Positions 8,239 through 14,729 of a stretch of 14,729 nucleotides of DNA are shown here, piece by piece. Below the pieces are notes generated by a model. The model saw only the letters and a program-made list of their open reading frames with translations. It made no database searches and was not told the DNA's origin. The translations under genes and the position numbers were made by a program. The stretch comes from Bacteroidales bacterium. Lineage in GTDB: Bacteria > Bacteroidota > Bacteroidia > Bacteroidales > UBA3663. The stretch is from NCBI GenBank assembly GCA_030526445.1, contig JAUNCV010000031.1, positions 1-14,729 of the forward strand. Reading direction: 5' to 3'. Positions within the stretch are counted from its first letter, which is position 1; each line of letters opens with the position of its first letter.

Positions 8239-9729
8239 TTATTTTCTTCTTAACAATTTAGTAGCAATAAACCAATTAATCTGCTCAGAGATGTGCAAAT
8301 AGTAGATAAGAACCACTGCAACACAACAGACTATAGAGGTTCGAATGATACAATCGGCCCAAGGCGACCAGCCCTGAAAAGACGGGATGAGCCAATTGAT
8401 GGCAAAAAGTGCAACTAATAAAACAACAACACGCAAATGCCGCCAAGTAAAGGGATTGGTACGAAGCTTAACTTGGACCAAATATTGCTGATAACTATAG
8501 CTCAAAACAGTAGCTATGAGTGTCGCTAATGCTGCACCTGTGAGTCCGTAAAGAGGAATGAAATACAAGTTAGTACCAATAGTGATAAAGGTGAGTACAA
8601 TGGTGACAATAAGAGTCCAATAATAATAGCGACTGAAGGAAATGAGAGTATTTCCGAAATTGAGCGTTCCGAAAATTACCTTTGCAAAACCAAGGAAGAG
8701 TACAGCCCATTTACCCTCAGCATAGATGTGGCCATTGGGAATAATAGCAAAAATGTTGTCAAGGTTAATGTAAACAATGAGCAACAAAACTGTACTAGCC
8801 AACATCTGATGAATGCTAACCTGCTTGTAAAGAGATTCAGCCTCAAGCATGTTGCCCTCTTTCATCGCTTTAGCAGCCAATGGTGCGGAAATTGCAGAAA
8901 TATTGCGCGAAGGCATATTGACGACTTCGGCCATATAAAGCACAATGGCATAAACACCTGCACTATAGAGACCTTTCACACCAGCGAGCATAAAAATATC
9001 AAGCTGAGACATTAGATTACCACTGATGGTAGACAATAAGAGAAAACCTGAATAACGTACTACTTTCTCTCGCAAGTCTCGACTGACAAAACTCCAATTG
9101 TGTCGCAATTCACGACTACCTATGCAAAGTGAATAGATAAGCGTGGTAAGCATGCACACTCCATAGCCACAGATGAAACTAACAATGAGTCCCTTAACGC
9201 CAAGAAGTCCAAAGCCAAAGGCAAGATAGATGCAAACCATGATGAGGCGCATCCCCACTTCACGCACAGCCTTGGGAATTGCAATGCGCATGTTTATGTT
9301 TGCGTAGTTTTCACCCCACGACCACAAAGCGAGCACTGCCATGAGAGGGATTACATAATAATAGTAATCGTTAAACAATGCACTCTTAGCTCCAAAATAT
9401 GCCTCTATTGGAGACCGAAACACGAGATAAACAATGGTAAAGAAGACAATTCCCACCATTGGGAAAAGTGTATAGTAATAAAGAAAGCCATTATTACCGC
9501 TCTTTTCGTCTCGGAAATAGGGGAAAAAACGCATTCCAGCGCTACCCGATCCCAATAGTGCAAGGGTGCCGAGCAACAACGAAACCTCGTAGATGACCTT
9601 TGTAAGACCATAGACCTCAGGATTGTTGAAATATTTAGTGACGATGTAAAGCTGAACAAACATGCCCAACAAAACACCGACATAGTTTACAAAAATGCCT
9701 TTAAGAGATTGGCGGATGACAATGCCCAC
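8239..9729 (-). CDS. Wzx-like oligosaccharide flippase (MOP superfamily)
   Basis: This 496-residue, strongly hydrophobic protein has roughly 12-14 membrane helices along its length, as expected for lipid-linked oligosaccharide flippases of the PST/Wzx group. The N-terminus, with SLKGIFVNYVGVLLGMFVQ (residues 8-26) and then VYGLTKV, is typical for the family, as is the small-residue segment LGSGSAGMRFFPYF at 59-72. It should move undecaprenyl-linked saccharide from the cytoplasmic to the periplasmic face. I take a GTG at 9729 as the start. The in-frame stop at 9750-9748 leaves no upstream ATG, and the next ATG (residue 23) would cut into the first helix. The gene starts 24 bases after the beta-barrel gene and precedes kdsA by 17. 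No polymerase or O-antigen ligase is seen in the window. Confidence 0.92.
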   Translation of the reverse strand: MGIVIRQSLKGIFVNYVGVLLGMFVQLYIVTKYFNNPEVYGLTKVIYEVSLLLGTLALLGSGSAGMRFFPYFRDEKSGNNGFLYYYTLFPMVGIVFFTIVYLVFRSPIEAYFGAKSALFNDYYYYVIPLMAVLALWSWGENYANINMRIAIPKAVREVGMRLIMVCIYLAFGFGLLGVKGLIVSFICGYGVCMLTTLIYSLCIGSRELRHNWSFVSRDLREKVVRYSGFLLLSTISGNLMSQLDIFMLAGVKGLYSAGVYAIVLYMAEVVNMPSRNISAISAPLAAKAMKEGNMLEAESLYKQVSIHQMLASTVLLLIVYINLDNIFAIIPNGHIYAEGKWAVLFLGFAKVIFGTLNFGNTLISFSRYYYWTLIVTIVLTFITIGTNLYFIPLYGLTGAALATLIATVLSYSYQQYLVQVKLRTNPFTWRHLRVVVLLVALFAINWLIPSFQGWSPWADCIIRTSIVCCVAVVLIYYLHISEQINWFIATKLLRRK

Positions 9730-9753
9730 AATTATGAGTATTAAAAGTTAAAG

Positions 9754-10455
9754 TTATTGGTGGCGAACTTTGACACGATGGTGGAACCAAAATGTGCCCA
9801 CAATCTGGACACTACGGTTGCCAGACTGTTCATAAGTATCTTTTTTACTATCTGGGAAAATATTTCCCAAACCAAAATAATAGCGTCCAGTAAGTTGGAA
9901 GCTATACTGACGATTGAACTTAAACTCATAACCAAGACCTGCCTGAATTCCGTAGTCAAACTTCTTTGAAACATCCATTAAATGGTGCTGATAACCATGA
10001 GGAAAACGCCATGCATACTCTTCATAGAAACTTTCATCAAGGTTGGAAGAGATTTTGTCGCTCAAGTAGACACCAATTTTCGGACCAAGATCAACGGCAA
10101 TCTCACTCTTCTTCCCTAAATTGAAATAGATGTGAGCTTGAACAGGAAGTTCAATGTATGACAAAGTTCGTGAGAACTTATAGTCGGGATGATCTTCATC
10201 ATACTCATCGGTCATGGTGCGCTGAGTGTAAAGCAATTCAGCCTCAATGCCAAAAAACTTCTCCTCTATATAGCGAACAGCCACACCTGCTGTCATGCCA
10301 GACCCCATCTTCTGAGTGACCTTTGGGTAAAAGTTATATGTACTCATATTAGTACCTCCCACGACGCCAAAATCCCACTCACGGGGCACTTTCTGCTGCG
10401 CAATGGCAGAAAGAACAGCCAAAGAGAATATCAATAGTAAAAGAATTCTTTTCAT
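9754..10455 (-). CDS. Outer-membrane beta-barrel (PorT-like porin family) protein
   Basis: This 233-residue protein starts with a clear signal peptide: MKR, a Leu/Ile-rich core to residue 16, and a likely cut after A19 before QQ. The mature part has alternating hydrophobic and aromatic strands typical of small Bacteroidetes outer-membrane barrels. Examples are WDFGVVGGTNMS, FGIEAELLYTQR, LSYIELPVQAHIYFNL, SEIAVDLGPKIGVYL, FDYGIQAGLGYEF and FQLTGRYYFGLGNIF. About eight strands would fit the size. The last strand (VQIVGTFWFHH) is followed by a short basic tail instead of ending on an aromatic residue. It lies six bases after the LysM gene and 24 before the flippase. Its role in glycan export or anchoring is unknown; the family includes proteins with no assigned transport function. 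Confidence 0.88.
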   Translation of the reverse strand: MKRILLLLIFSLAVLSAIAQQKVPREWDFGVVGGTNMSTYNFYPKVTQKMGSGMTAGVAVRYIEEKFFGIEAELLYTQRTMTDEYDEDHPDYKFSRTLSYIELPVQAHIYFNLGKKSEIAVDLGPKIGVYLSDKISSNLDESFYEEYAWRFPHGYQHHLMDVSKKFDYGIQAGLGYEFKFNRQYSFQLTGRYYFGLGNIFPDSKKDTYEQSGNRSVQIVGTFWFHHRVKVRHQ

Positions 10456-10461
10456 GAGATG

Positions 10462-12036
10462 TTACTTAATTTCATAACGTTGAATCTTCGACTCAGGAGT
10501 AAAGTGTACAAGATAGAATCCCTTGTTAATGAAACCTCCATTGCCTTCGCGACGGAAAAGCATAGCACTCTGCAAGGTTTTTATCATTTTGCCATCGGCA
10601 GCAAGGTCGAAATCATGACCATAAGTATTAAGCATATGCAAACCGTATGACAACACATCATAGCCCAATAGACCATATTTGGGATACAGTTCCATCATCT
10701 CGCGTGCATACCAGTATCGGTATTTTCCTTGAACATCAATAACTTCTGGATCAAAAGGATCAACATAGAACTTCGAGAACATCCAAACATTCATGTCAAA
10801 AAAATAATCCATAAAGTCGTTAGTATAGAGCTGCCATTCTGGATAACCAAGAATAGCAATCTTTCGCTCTTCATTACCAACATCCGTCTTTCGTTGTTTA
10901 CGTTCCTCCTCGAGTTCCTTCAGCATAGCTGCATACTTCTCAGGATTAGTTTCTTGTAAATCCGCAAACTCCGCCTCAGGATTTTTGTCGAGAAATAGCT
11001 TATTTTTGAAACTAGGGAAGAAACGGCGCATAGCATCACGCTGCGGAGTTTCTGGAATATAGAGCACATTACTATTTTCAAGACCAAGAGCCGCATCCAT
11101 CTTAGAGACACTACCAGGTGAATTATAAGTATATTCACGATAATCGATAAAGCACTCCTTTAAGTATTTTTTCAGGTAGGCAGCATACGGATCTTTCTTG
11201 GCACGATACATACTATCGGTCACAAAGACAATGGCATACTCTGGGAAACGAGTCTTAATCTCATCGCTCAACTCTGGATAAAGTTCCGCAGTATAAGTAT
11301 TCATCTGAAAAAGATGCGGACAAGTAGCAGTAAGATCTGGCACAAGTTTGAACGGATTAAGCACATTTATACCATGTGACTCGCCAAAAAGAGCAACCTG
11401 ACGAATATCTGCCGGCTCCATAGGAGCTATTATCAAATCCATAGACGAAAGTTCGGGACGAGTCAAAATATGCTCCAATGTCTCAGTCGCAAGATCAAAT
11501 GTGTGCAAATCTATTCGCATACCACGCAATTGTGCCTTATTGATTGCCAACAATGCACCTTGATAAAACTCAACAGAACGCATCTGTACCTTATCTTCTG
11601 CAGCCGAGCGAGAAGCAAGGTTAAATGGCAAAATGATAGCAATGCTCTTAGTCCCATCAAGTTTTCGTTCGGGAGCAAAAAGATGCTCGATCTGCTGCTC
11701 AATTTGCTGAGCAGACGGAGTGACACTTACGGCCGATGCCACCGTTGAGTTAGATTGCGACGAAGTGATAGGTGAAGCTAAAGCAGAAACTTCTTCCATA
11801 TCAGGTTCAGGTATCACAATCACAGCACCTGCAGGAACATTGAGCCCATTGATAATACCAGGATTTGCCTTCTGAATTGCCTCTTGGGTTACCTGAAACA
11901 TATGGGAAATGCGGTAAAGCGTATCACCAGGCTTTACTTCATAAGTGCGTTTTTCGGCCCATATTGGTGCCGACATCAATGCAAAAACTGCAACAATAAC
12001 AAGAGTTTTGAGTTTATTATAAAATTTCGTATACAT
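10462..12036 (-). CDS. Secreted LysM plus type I periplasmic-binding-fold protein
   Basis: I place the start at the ATG at 12036, giving 524 residues. A signal peptide follows at once (basic KFYNKLK, hydrophobic core, likely cut after A27 in PIWA-EK). One LysM peptidoglycan-binding domain spans about residues 32-76 (YEVKPGDTLYRIS to VIVIP). A Ser/Thr/Gln-rich linker runs to about 120. From about 135 to the end there is a domain resembling amino-acid-type periplasmic binding proteins and the C-terminal part of LpoA (SIAIILPFN, FYQGALLAI, LIIAPMEP, INVLNPF, AIVFVTD, NVLYIPE, IAILGYPEWQ). A charged coiled stretch (LKELEEERKQRK) lies near residue 385. An alternative ATG at 12090 adds 18 residues but would lie upstream of the predicted transcription start and read through the promoter. 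It heads the operon. It probably anchors to peptidoglycan in the periplasm; partner and ligand are unknown. Confidence 0.9.
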   Translation of the reverse strand: MYTKFYNKLKTLVIVAVFALMSAPIWAEKRTYEVKPGDTLYRISHMFQVTQEAIQKANPGIINGLNVPAGAVIVIPEPDMEEVSALASPITSSQSNSTVASAVSVTPSAQQIEQQIEHLFAPERKLDGTKSIAIILPFNLASRSAAEDKVQMRSVEFYQGALLAINKAQLRGMRIDLHTFDLATETLEHILTRPELSSMDLIIAPMEPADIRQVALFGESHGINVLNPFKLVPDLTATCPHLFQMNTYTAELYPELSDEIKTRFPEYAIVFVTDSMYRAKKDPYAAYLKKYLKECFIDYREYTYNSPGSVSKMDAALGLENSNVLYIPETPQRDAMRRFFPSFKNKLFLDKNPEAEFADLQETNPEKYAAMLKELEEERKQRKTDVGNEERKIAILGYPEWQLYTNDFMDYFFDMNVWMFSKFYVDPFDPEVIDVQGKYRYWYAREMMELYPKYGLLGYDVLSYGLHMLNTYGHDFDLAADGKMIKTLQSAMLFRREGNGGFINKGFYLVHFTPESKIQRYEIK

Positions 12037-12059
12037 ACACGTACAATAATTAGCAGCGG

Positions 12060-12091
12060 CAAAGTTAAGGCTTTTCGATGATATTGCCAAA
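12060..12091 (-). promoter_or_regulatory. Bacteroidetes-type promoter for the minus-strand glycan operon
   Basis: On the minus strand, TTTG at 12091-12088 and TAACTTTG at 12067-12060 fit the Bacteroidetes -33 (TTTG) and -7 (TAnnTTTG) consensus exactly, with a 20-base spacer. Transcription should start near 12053, leaving about 17 untranslated bases before the ATG at 12036. No comparable element was noticed in the short gaps downstream, so this is probably the main promoter for the ten-gene run. Confidence 0.72.
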
Positions 12092-12137
12092 CAAAATACA
12101 TTATTTATTTACACGCACGAGTTTTTTTTGTCATTTC

Positions 12138-12169
12138 CTTGGCAGTTTCGCAGAAAAGTTGTATCTTCG
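12138..12169 (+). promoter_or_regulatory. Bacteroidetes-type promoter for tsaD
   Basis: On the plus strand, CTTG at 12138-12141 and TATCTTCG at 12162-12169 each differ from the -33 and -7 consensus by one base and are 20 bases apart, the same spacing as in the divergent promoter. The start of transcription would be near 12176, with about 19 untranslated, A/T-rich bases before the tsaD ATG. A run of eight T residues lies just upstream at 12122-12129 and could bend the DNA between the two promoters. Confidence 0.6.
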
Positions 12170-12194
12170 CCCGCAAAATTTAAAAATTTAAGCT

Positions 12195-13223
12195 ATGTCT
12201 AAAACTATCATACTTGGTATTGAATCGTCGTGCGACGACACTTCGGCTTCCGTTTTGGTCGATGGCGTAATGCTCTCAAATGTCATTGCCAGTCAGGCCG
12301 TTCACGAAGCTTATGGCGGAGTAGTACCAGAACTCGCTTCCCGAGCCCACCAGCAGAACATTGTGCCTGTAGTATCTGAAGCCATCAAGCGCGCCGGCAT
12401 CAAACCAGAAGATCTGACAGCCATTGCATTTACTCGTGGTCCTGGACTCATGGGCTCACTACTAGTAGGCCTATCATTTGCAAAAGGTCTTGCATCAGCT
12501 CTCAACATTCCAATGATTGACGTAAACCATCTGCAAGGTCACGTTATGGCGCATTTTGTGCAAGAGCCTAACATTCCCAAAGAGACACCAACTTTCCCTT
12601 TTCTTTGCCTACTTGTTTCGGGCGGAAACAGCCAGATTATCAAAGTAACAAGCTACAAAGAGATGGAGGTTATTGGTCAAACCATTGACGATGCAGCCGG
12701 TGAGGCCTTTGACAAATGTGCAAAAGTAATGGGTATGGGCTATCCAGGTGGTCCTATTGTAAATCGCTATGCGAACGAAGGCGATCCCAAAAGATTCCAA
12801 TTTGCTAAGCCTCATATAGAAGGACTAAACTACTCATTCTCTGGGCTAAAAACATCTTTCCTCTATACTTTACGCGATGAACTTAAATTAAATCCAAACT
12901 TCATAGAGGAAAACAAAGCAGACTTATGCGCCTCTCTGCAGAAAACCATTGTTGACATCTTGATGGACAAACTCAAGAAAGCAGTCAAACAAACAGGCAT
13001 CAAACAGGTAGCCCTCAGCGGTGGAGTTTCAGCCAACAGTGGTGTACGAGATGGACTCACTACACTGGGCGAAAAATATGGTTGGAAAGTATTCTTACCA
13101 CCATTCAAATTTACCACCGACAATGCCGCCATGATTGCCATTGTAGGCCATTATAAATTTCAAGACAAAGACTTCTGCGCCTTTGACGCTCCTGCCTTTG
13201 CTCGTGTTACGGACAAATTCTGA
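12195..13223 (+). CDS. tsaD: tRNA N6-threonylcarbamoyladenosine (t6A37) transferase subunit TsaD
   Basis: This 342-residue protein of the ASKHA (Kae1/TsaD) family transfers the threonylcarbamoyl group from threonylcarbamoyl-AMP to A37 of ANN-decoding tRNAs, working with TsaB and TsaE in the cytoplasm. Seen directly: ILGIESSCDDTSASV (6-20), GGVVPELASRAH (41-52), the metal-binding pair H112 and H116 in NHLQGH, LLVSGGNSQ (139-147), TIDDAAGEAFDK (163-174), GYPGGP (182-187), the SGGVSAN loop (275-281), and TTDNAAM (307-313) with D309 as the third metal ligand. Length and order are normal and all key residues are present. The ATG follows an A/T-rich leader with no Shine-Dalgarno site. It is the first gene of a plus-strand set and is followed after 29 bases by a lytic transglycosylase gene. 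Confidence 0.98.
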   Translation: MSKTIILGIESSCDDTSASVLVDGVMLSNVIASQAVHEAYGGVVPELASRAHQQNIVPVVSEAIKRAGIKPEDLTAIAFTRGPGLMGSLLVGLSFAKGLASALNIPMIDVNHLQGHVMAHFVQEPNIPKETPTFPFLCLLVSGGNSQIIKVTSYKEMEVIGQTIDDAAGEAFDKCAKVMGMGYPGGPIVNRYANEGDPKRFQFAKPHIEGLNYSFSGLKTSFLYTLRDELKLNPNFIEENKADLCASLQKTIVDILMDKLKKAVKQTGIKQVALSGGVSANSGVRDGLTTLGEKYGWKVFLPPFKFTTDNAAMIAIVGHYKFQDKDFCAFDAPAFARVTDKF

Positions 13224-13252
13224 ACTCAGAACCATATAGACAATAACGCCTT

Positions 13253-14218
13253 GTGATTAAATCAGCACTAACCTTTCTGAGCGGTCTTTCTGTTGCCATT
13301 ATCGGCTTTGCAGCCTTCAGCAGCGAACAAACTACAAAGCCCGAATTGCCTCAAATGCTCAGTTTTTCGGCAACGCCAAGATTTGAAAATCATATTGAAA
13401 TTTTCGGCCAAAAAGTAGATCTCAGTCGCTGGGATTTACATGAACGCTATGAGCGAGAACTGACCAGTTTCTGCTTTTCGCACAACAACACTTTGCTCAC
13501 TTTAAAACGTGCCAACCGTCTCTTTCCCATCATTTGTCCAATACTCAAAGAAGAGGGAGTGCCGGAAGATTTAATATACCTTTGCTGCATTGAAAGCACA
13601 CTTAACACGCGTGCAAAATCACCTGCCAAAGCAGCCGGACTTTGGCAGTTTATGGAATCGACAGGCAAGGAATACGGACTACAGATTGACGCAGAAGTAG
13701 ACGAACGCTACCACACTGAAAAAGCAACACGTGCCGCTTGCGCCTTTTTTAAGAAAATGTATGCAGAATTTGGCGATTGGAACAGTGTAGCAGCAGGGTT
13801 TAACGGTGGAATCAACGGAATTCGCCGAAAACTAGAAAAACAGAAAGCCTCCACGGCCCTTGATTTGCAATTAGTTGAAGAAACTTCTCGTTACATGTTT
13901 CGCATAATGGCAATGAAAGAAATTATGCGAGACCCATACCATTATGGTTTTGTACTTTATAGCGACCAACTCTATCGCCCCATTTCTACAAAAAGCATCA
14001 AGGTCTCTTCAACAATATCTGACCTCACTGCCTGGGCCGAAAAACAGGGATATAACTACCTACAACTTAAAGAGTTTAACCCCTGGTTGCGAGATACAAA
14101 ACTCACGGTTCGTCCTGGAAAAGAATATCAAATACTACTCCCGAACAAGGATGAAATGAATTATGATGGCAAACCTTTTGCAATTTACAACATAAAATGG
14201 GTAGTAGATCAACAATAA
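13253..14218 (+). CDS. MltD-like lytic transglycosylase (SLT domain) with GTG start
   Basis: This 321-residue enzyme should cut peptidoglycan glycan strands, leaving 1,6-anhydro-muramyl ends, in the periplasm. An N-terminal hydrophobic stretch (residues 5-22) is a signal peptide or anchor. The SLT domain covers about 95-195. Catalytic Glu-114 is in CCIES, followed by KSPAKAAGLWQFM (122-134) and AAGFNGG (180-186), the usual AAYNAG position. Residues about 250-297 look like a degenerate LysM repeat (VSSTISDLTAWAEKQG, then LTVRPGKEYQILLP). E. coli MltD is longer and has clear LysM repeats. The start is GTG at 13253: an in-frame TAA at 13244 leaves no upstream ATG, and the first ATG (residue 35) would remove the export signal. 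It lies 29 bases after tsaD and 21 before the PAP2 gene, so these three are probably co-transcribed. Confidence 0.92.
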   Translation: MIKSALTFLSGLSVAIIGFAAFSSEQTTKPELPQMLSFSATPRFENHIEIFGQKVDLSRWDLHERYERELTSFCFSHNNTLLTLKRANRLFPIICPILKEEGVPEDLIYLCCIESTLNTRAKSPAKAAGLWQFMESTGKEYGLQIDAEVDERYHTEKATRAACAFFKKMYAEFGDWNSVAAGFNGGINGIRRKLEKQKASTALDLQLVEETSRYMFRIMAMKEIMRDPYHYGFVLYSDQLYRPISTKSIKVSSTISDLTAWAEKQGYNYLQLKEFNPWLRDTKLTVRPGKEYQILLPNKDEMNYDGKPFAIYNIKWVVDQQ

Positions 14219-14239
14219 TCCAAACAAAACCAAATAAAA

Positions 14240-14729
14240 ATGATAGATTATCTTGACAACCTCGATAAAGCACTGATGTTATGGATGAATTATGACGGCG
14301 GTGCAGTGCAAGATCAGTTTTGGTATTTCGTATCGGGCAAAATGACATGGATACCACTCTATCTCTTCCTTTTATGGATGCTAATGAAACACTGTTCTAC
14401 AACCGGGCAATTAAAAAAGATAAACTGGAAACAGTTTGGAACACTTCTGCTCATCACAGCATTGGTTGTACTACTCTCCGACCAAATTGCATCAGGCTTA
14501 ATCAAACATTGGGTTGAAAGGCCAAGACCTTCACAGCCTGCGTCAGGCATTTCGGACATGATACATATTGTGAACGACTATCGAGGTGGAAGATACGGTT
14601 TCGTTTCAAGCCATGCAGCCAACACTATCGGAGTGGCGTTATGGTTTTCTCTTCTACTACGCAAACGCTGGCTCTCTTCACTCTTGGCATTCTGGGTTGT
14701 GCTCAACTGCTATAGCAGAATATATCTTG
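14240..14729 (+). CDS. PAP2-family membrane phosphatase, C-terminus cut by window edge
   Basis: The frame is open from the ATG at 14240 to the right edge: 163 residues are present. Membrane segments are seen at about 36-50, 67-86, 126-141 and 143-158. The first PAP2 motif (K-x6-RP) is K89 to P97 in KHWVERPRP. The second (PSGH type) appears as SSHAAN at 123-128, with Ser in place of Gly before the His. The third (SR-x5-H) begins at S159-R160 and is cut by the edge. Such enzymes dephosphorylate lipid phosphates such as undecaprenyl pyrophosphate or phosphatidic/phosphatidylglycerol phosphates at the outer face of the inner membrane. An A-rich leader precedes the start, as usual for Bacteroidetes. 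Near glycan and peptidoglycan genes, recycling of undecaprenyl carrier is a fair guess, but the substrate is not readable from the sequence. Confidence 0.9.
   Translation, partial: MIDYLDNLDKALMLWMNYDGGAVQDQFWYFVSGKMTWIPLYLFLLWMLMKHCSTTGQLKKINWKQFGTLLLITALVVLLSDQIASGLIKHWVERPRPSQPASGISDMIHIVNDYRGGRYGFVSSHAANTIGVALWFSLLLRKRWLSSLLAFWVVLNCYSRIYL

Noticed and set aside
12110..12130. Possible intrinsic terminator ending in the eight-T run between the divergent promoters
   Set aside because: The bases before the T run do not form a stable inverted repeat, and no gene ends there: both flanking genes begin there. It is more likely a bend or spacer in the promoter region.
1..14729. CRISPR arrays, tRNA or rRNA genes, insertion sequences, phage or defence genes
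   Set aside because: No regular repeats, cloverleaf-like or rRNA-like sequence, transposase or integrase motifs, or defence-type proteins were seen on either strand; nearly all bases belong to the envelope, glycan and tsaD genes listed.

Overview
The window looks like the chromosome of a Bacteroidales bacterium, perhaps Prevotellaceae. The reasons are the two divergent promoters with the Bacteroidetes-type TTTG / TAnnTTTG architecture, A/T-rich sequence instead of Shine-Dalgarno sites before most starts, and the gene families present (a LysM plus type I periplasmic-binding-fold protein, a small PorT-like beta-barrel protein, a YfhO-family membrane protein, and a pyruvyltransferase paired with an FrhB-like iron-sulfur protein). 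The assignment rests on style and protein families, not on a marker-gene comparison.

The layout is simple. A divergent promoter region at about 12.04-12.19 kb splits the window. To its left, ten genes lie on the minus strand, almost without gaps (spacings from a 4-base overlap to 36 bases), and run off the left edge. In transcription order they are: a secreted LysM/periplasmic-binding-fold protein, an outer-membrane beta-barrel protein, a Wzx-like flippase, kdsA (Kdo-8-phosphate synthase), an FrhB-like 2x[4Fe-4S] protein, a polysaccharide pyruvyltransferase, a family 2 glycosyltransferase, an unrecognised glycosyltransferase-like protein, a second family 2 glycosyltransferase, and a YfhO-family polytopic membrane protein cut by the window edge. 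The YfhO gene fills the first 2327 bases in one open frame with no stop in the window. To the right, on the plus strand, are tsaD (tRNA t6A37 synthesis), a MltD-like lytic transglycosylase and a PAP2-family phosphatase cut by the right edge.

Read together, the minus-strand operon appears to build a cell-surface glycan. KdsA supplies Kdo-8-P, the cytoplasmic glycosyltransferases and pyruvyltransferase assemble and decorate a lipid-linked saccharide, the flippase moves it across the inner membrane, and the YfhO protein may add sugars on the periplasmic side. The LysM protein and beta-barrel at the head of the operon would tie this to peptidoglycan and the outer membrane. The plus-strand genes add peptidoglycan cleavage and probably lipid-phosphate recycling next to tsaD. 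These pathway links are inferences from families and gene order.

I saw no rRNA, tRNA, CRISPR array, insertion sequence or convincing intrinsic terminator, and no stretch over 300 bases lacks a gene. The most interesting points are the mixed composition of the operon, the redox protein beside the pyruvyltransferase in an organism not expected to make F420, the unassigned DxD-type protein, and the LpoA-like domain logic of the LysM protein.
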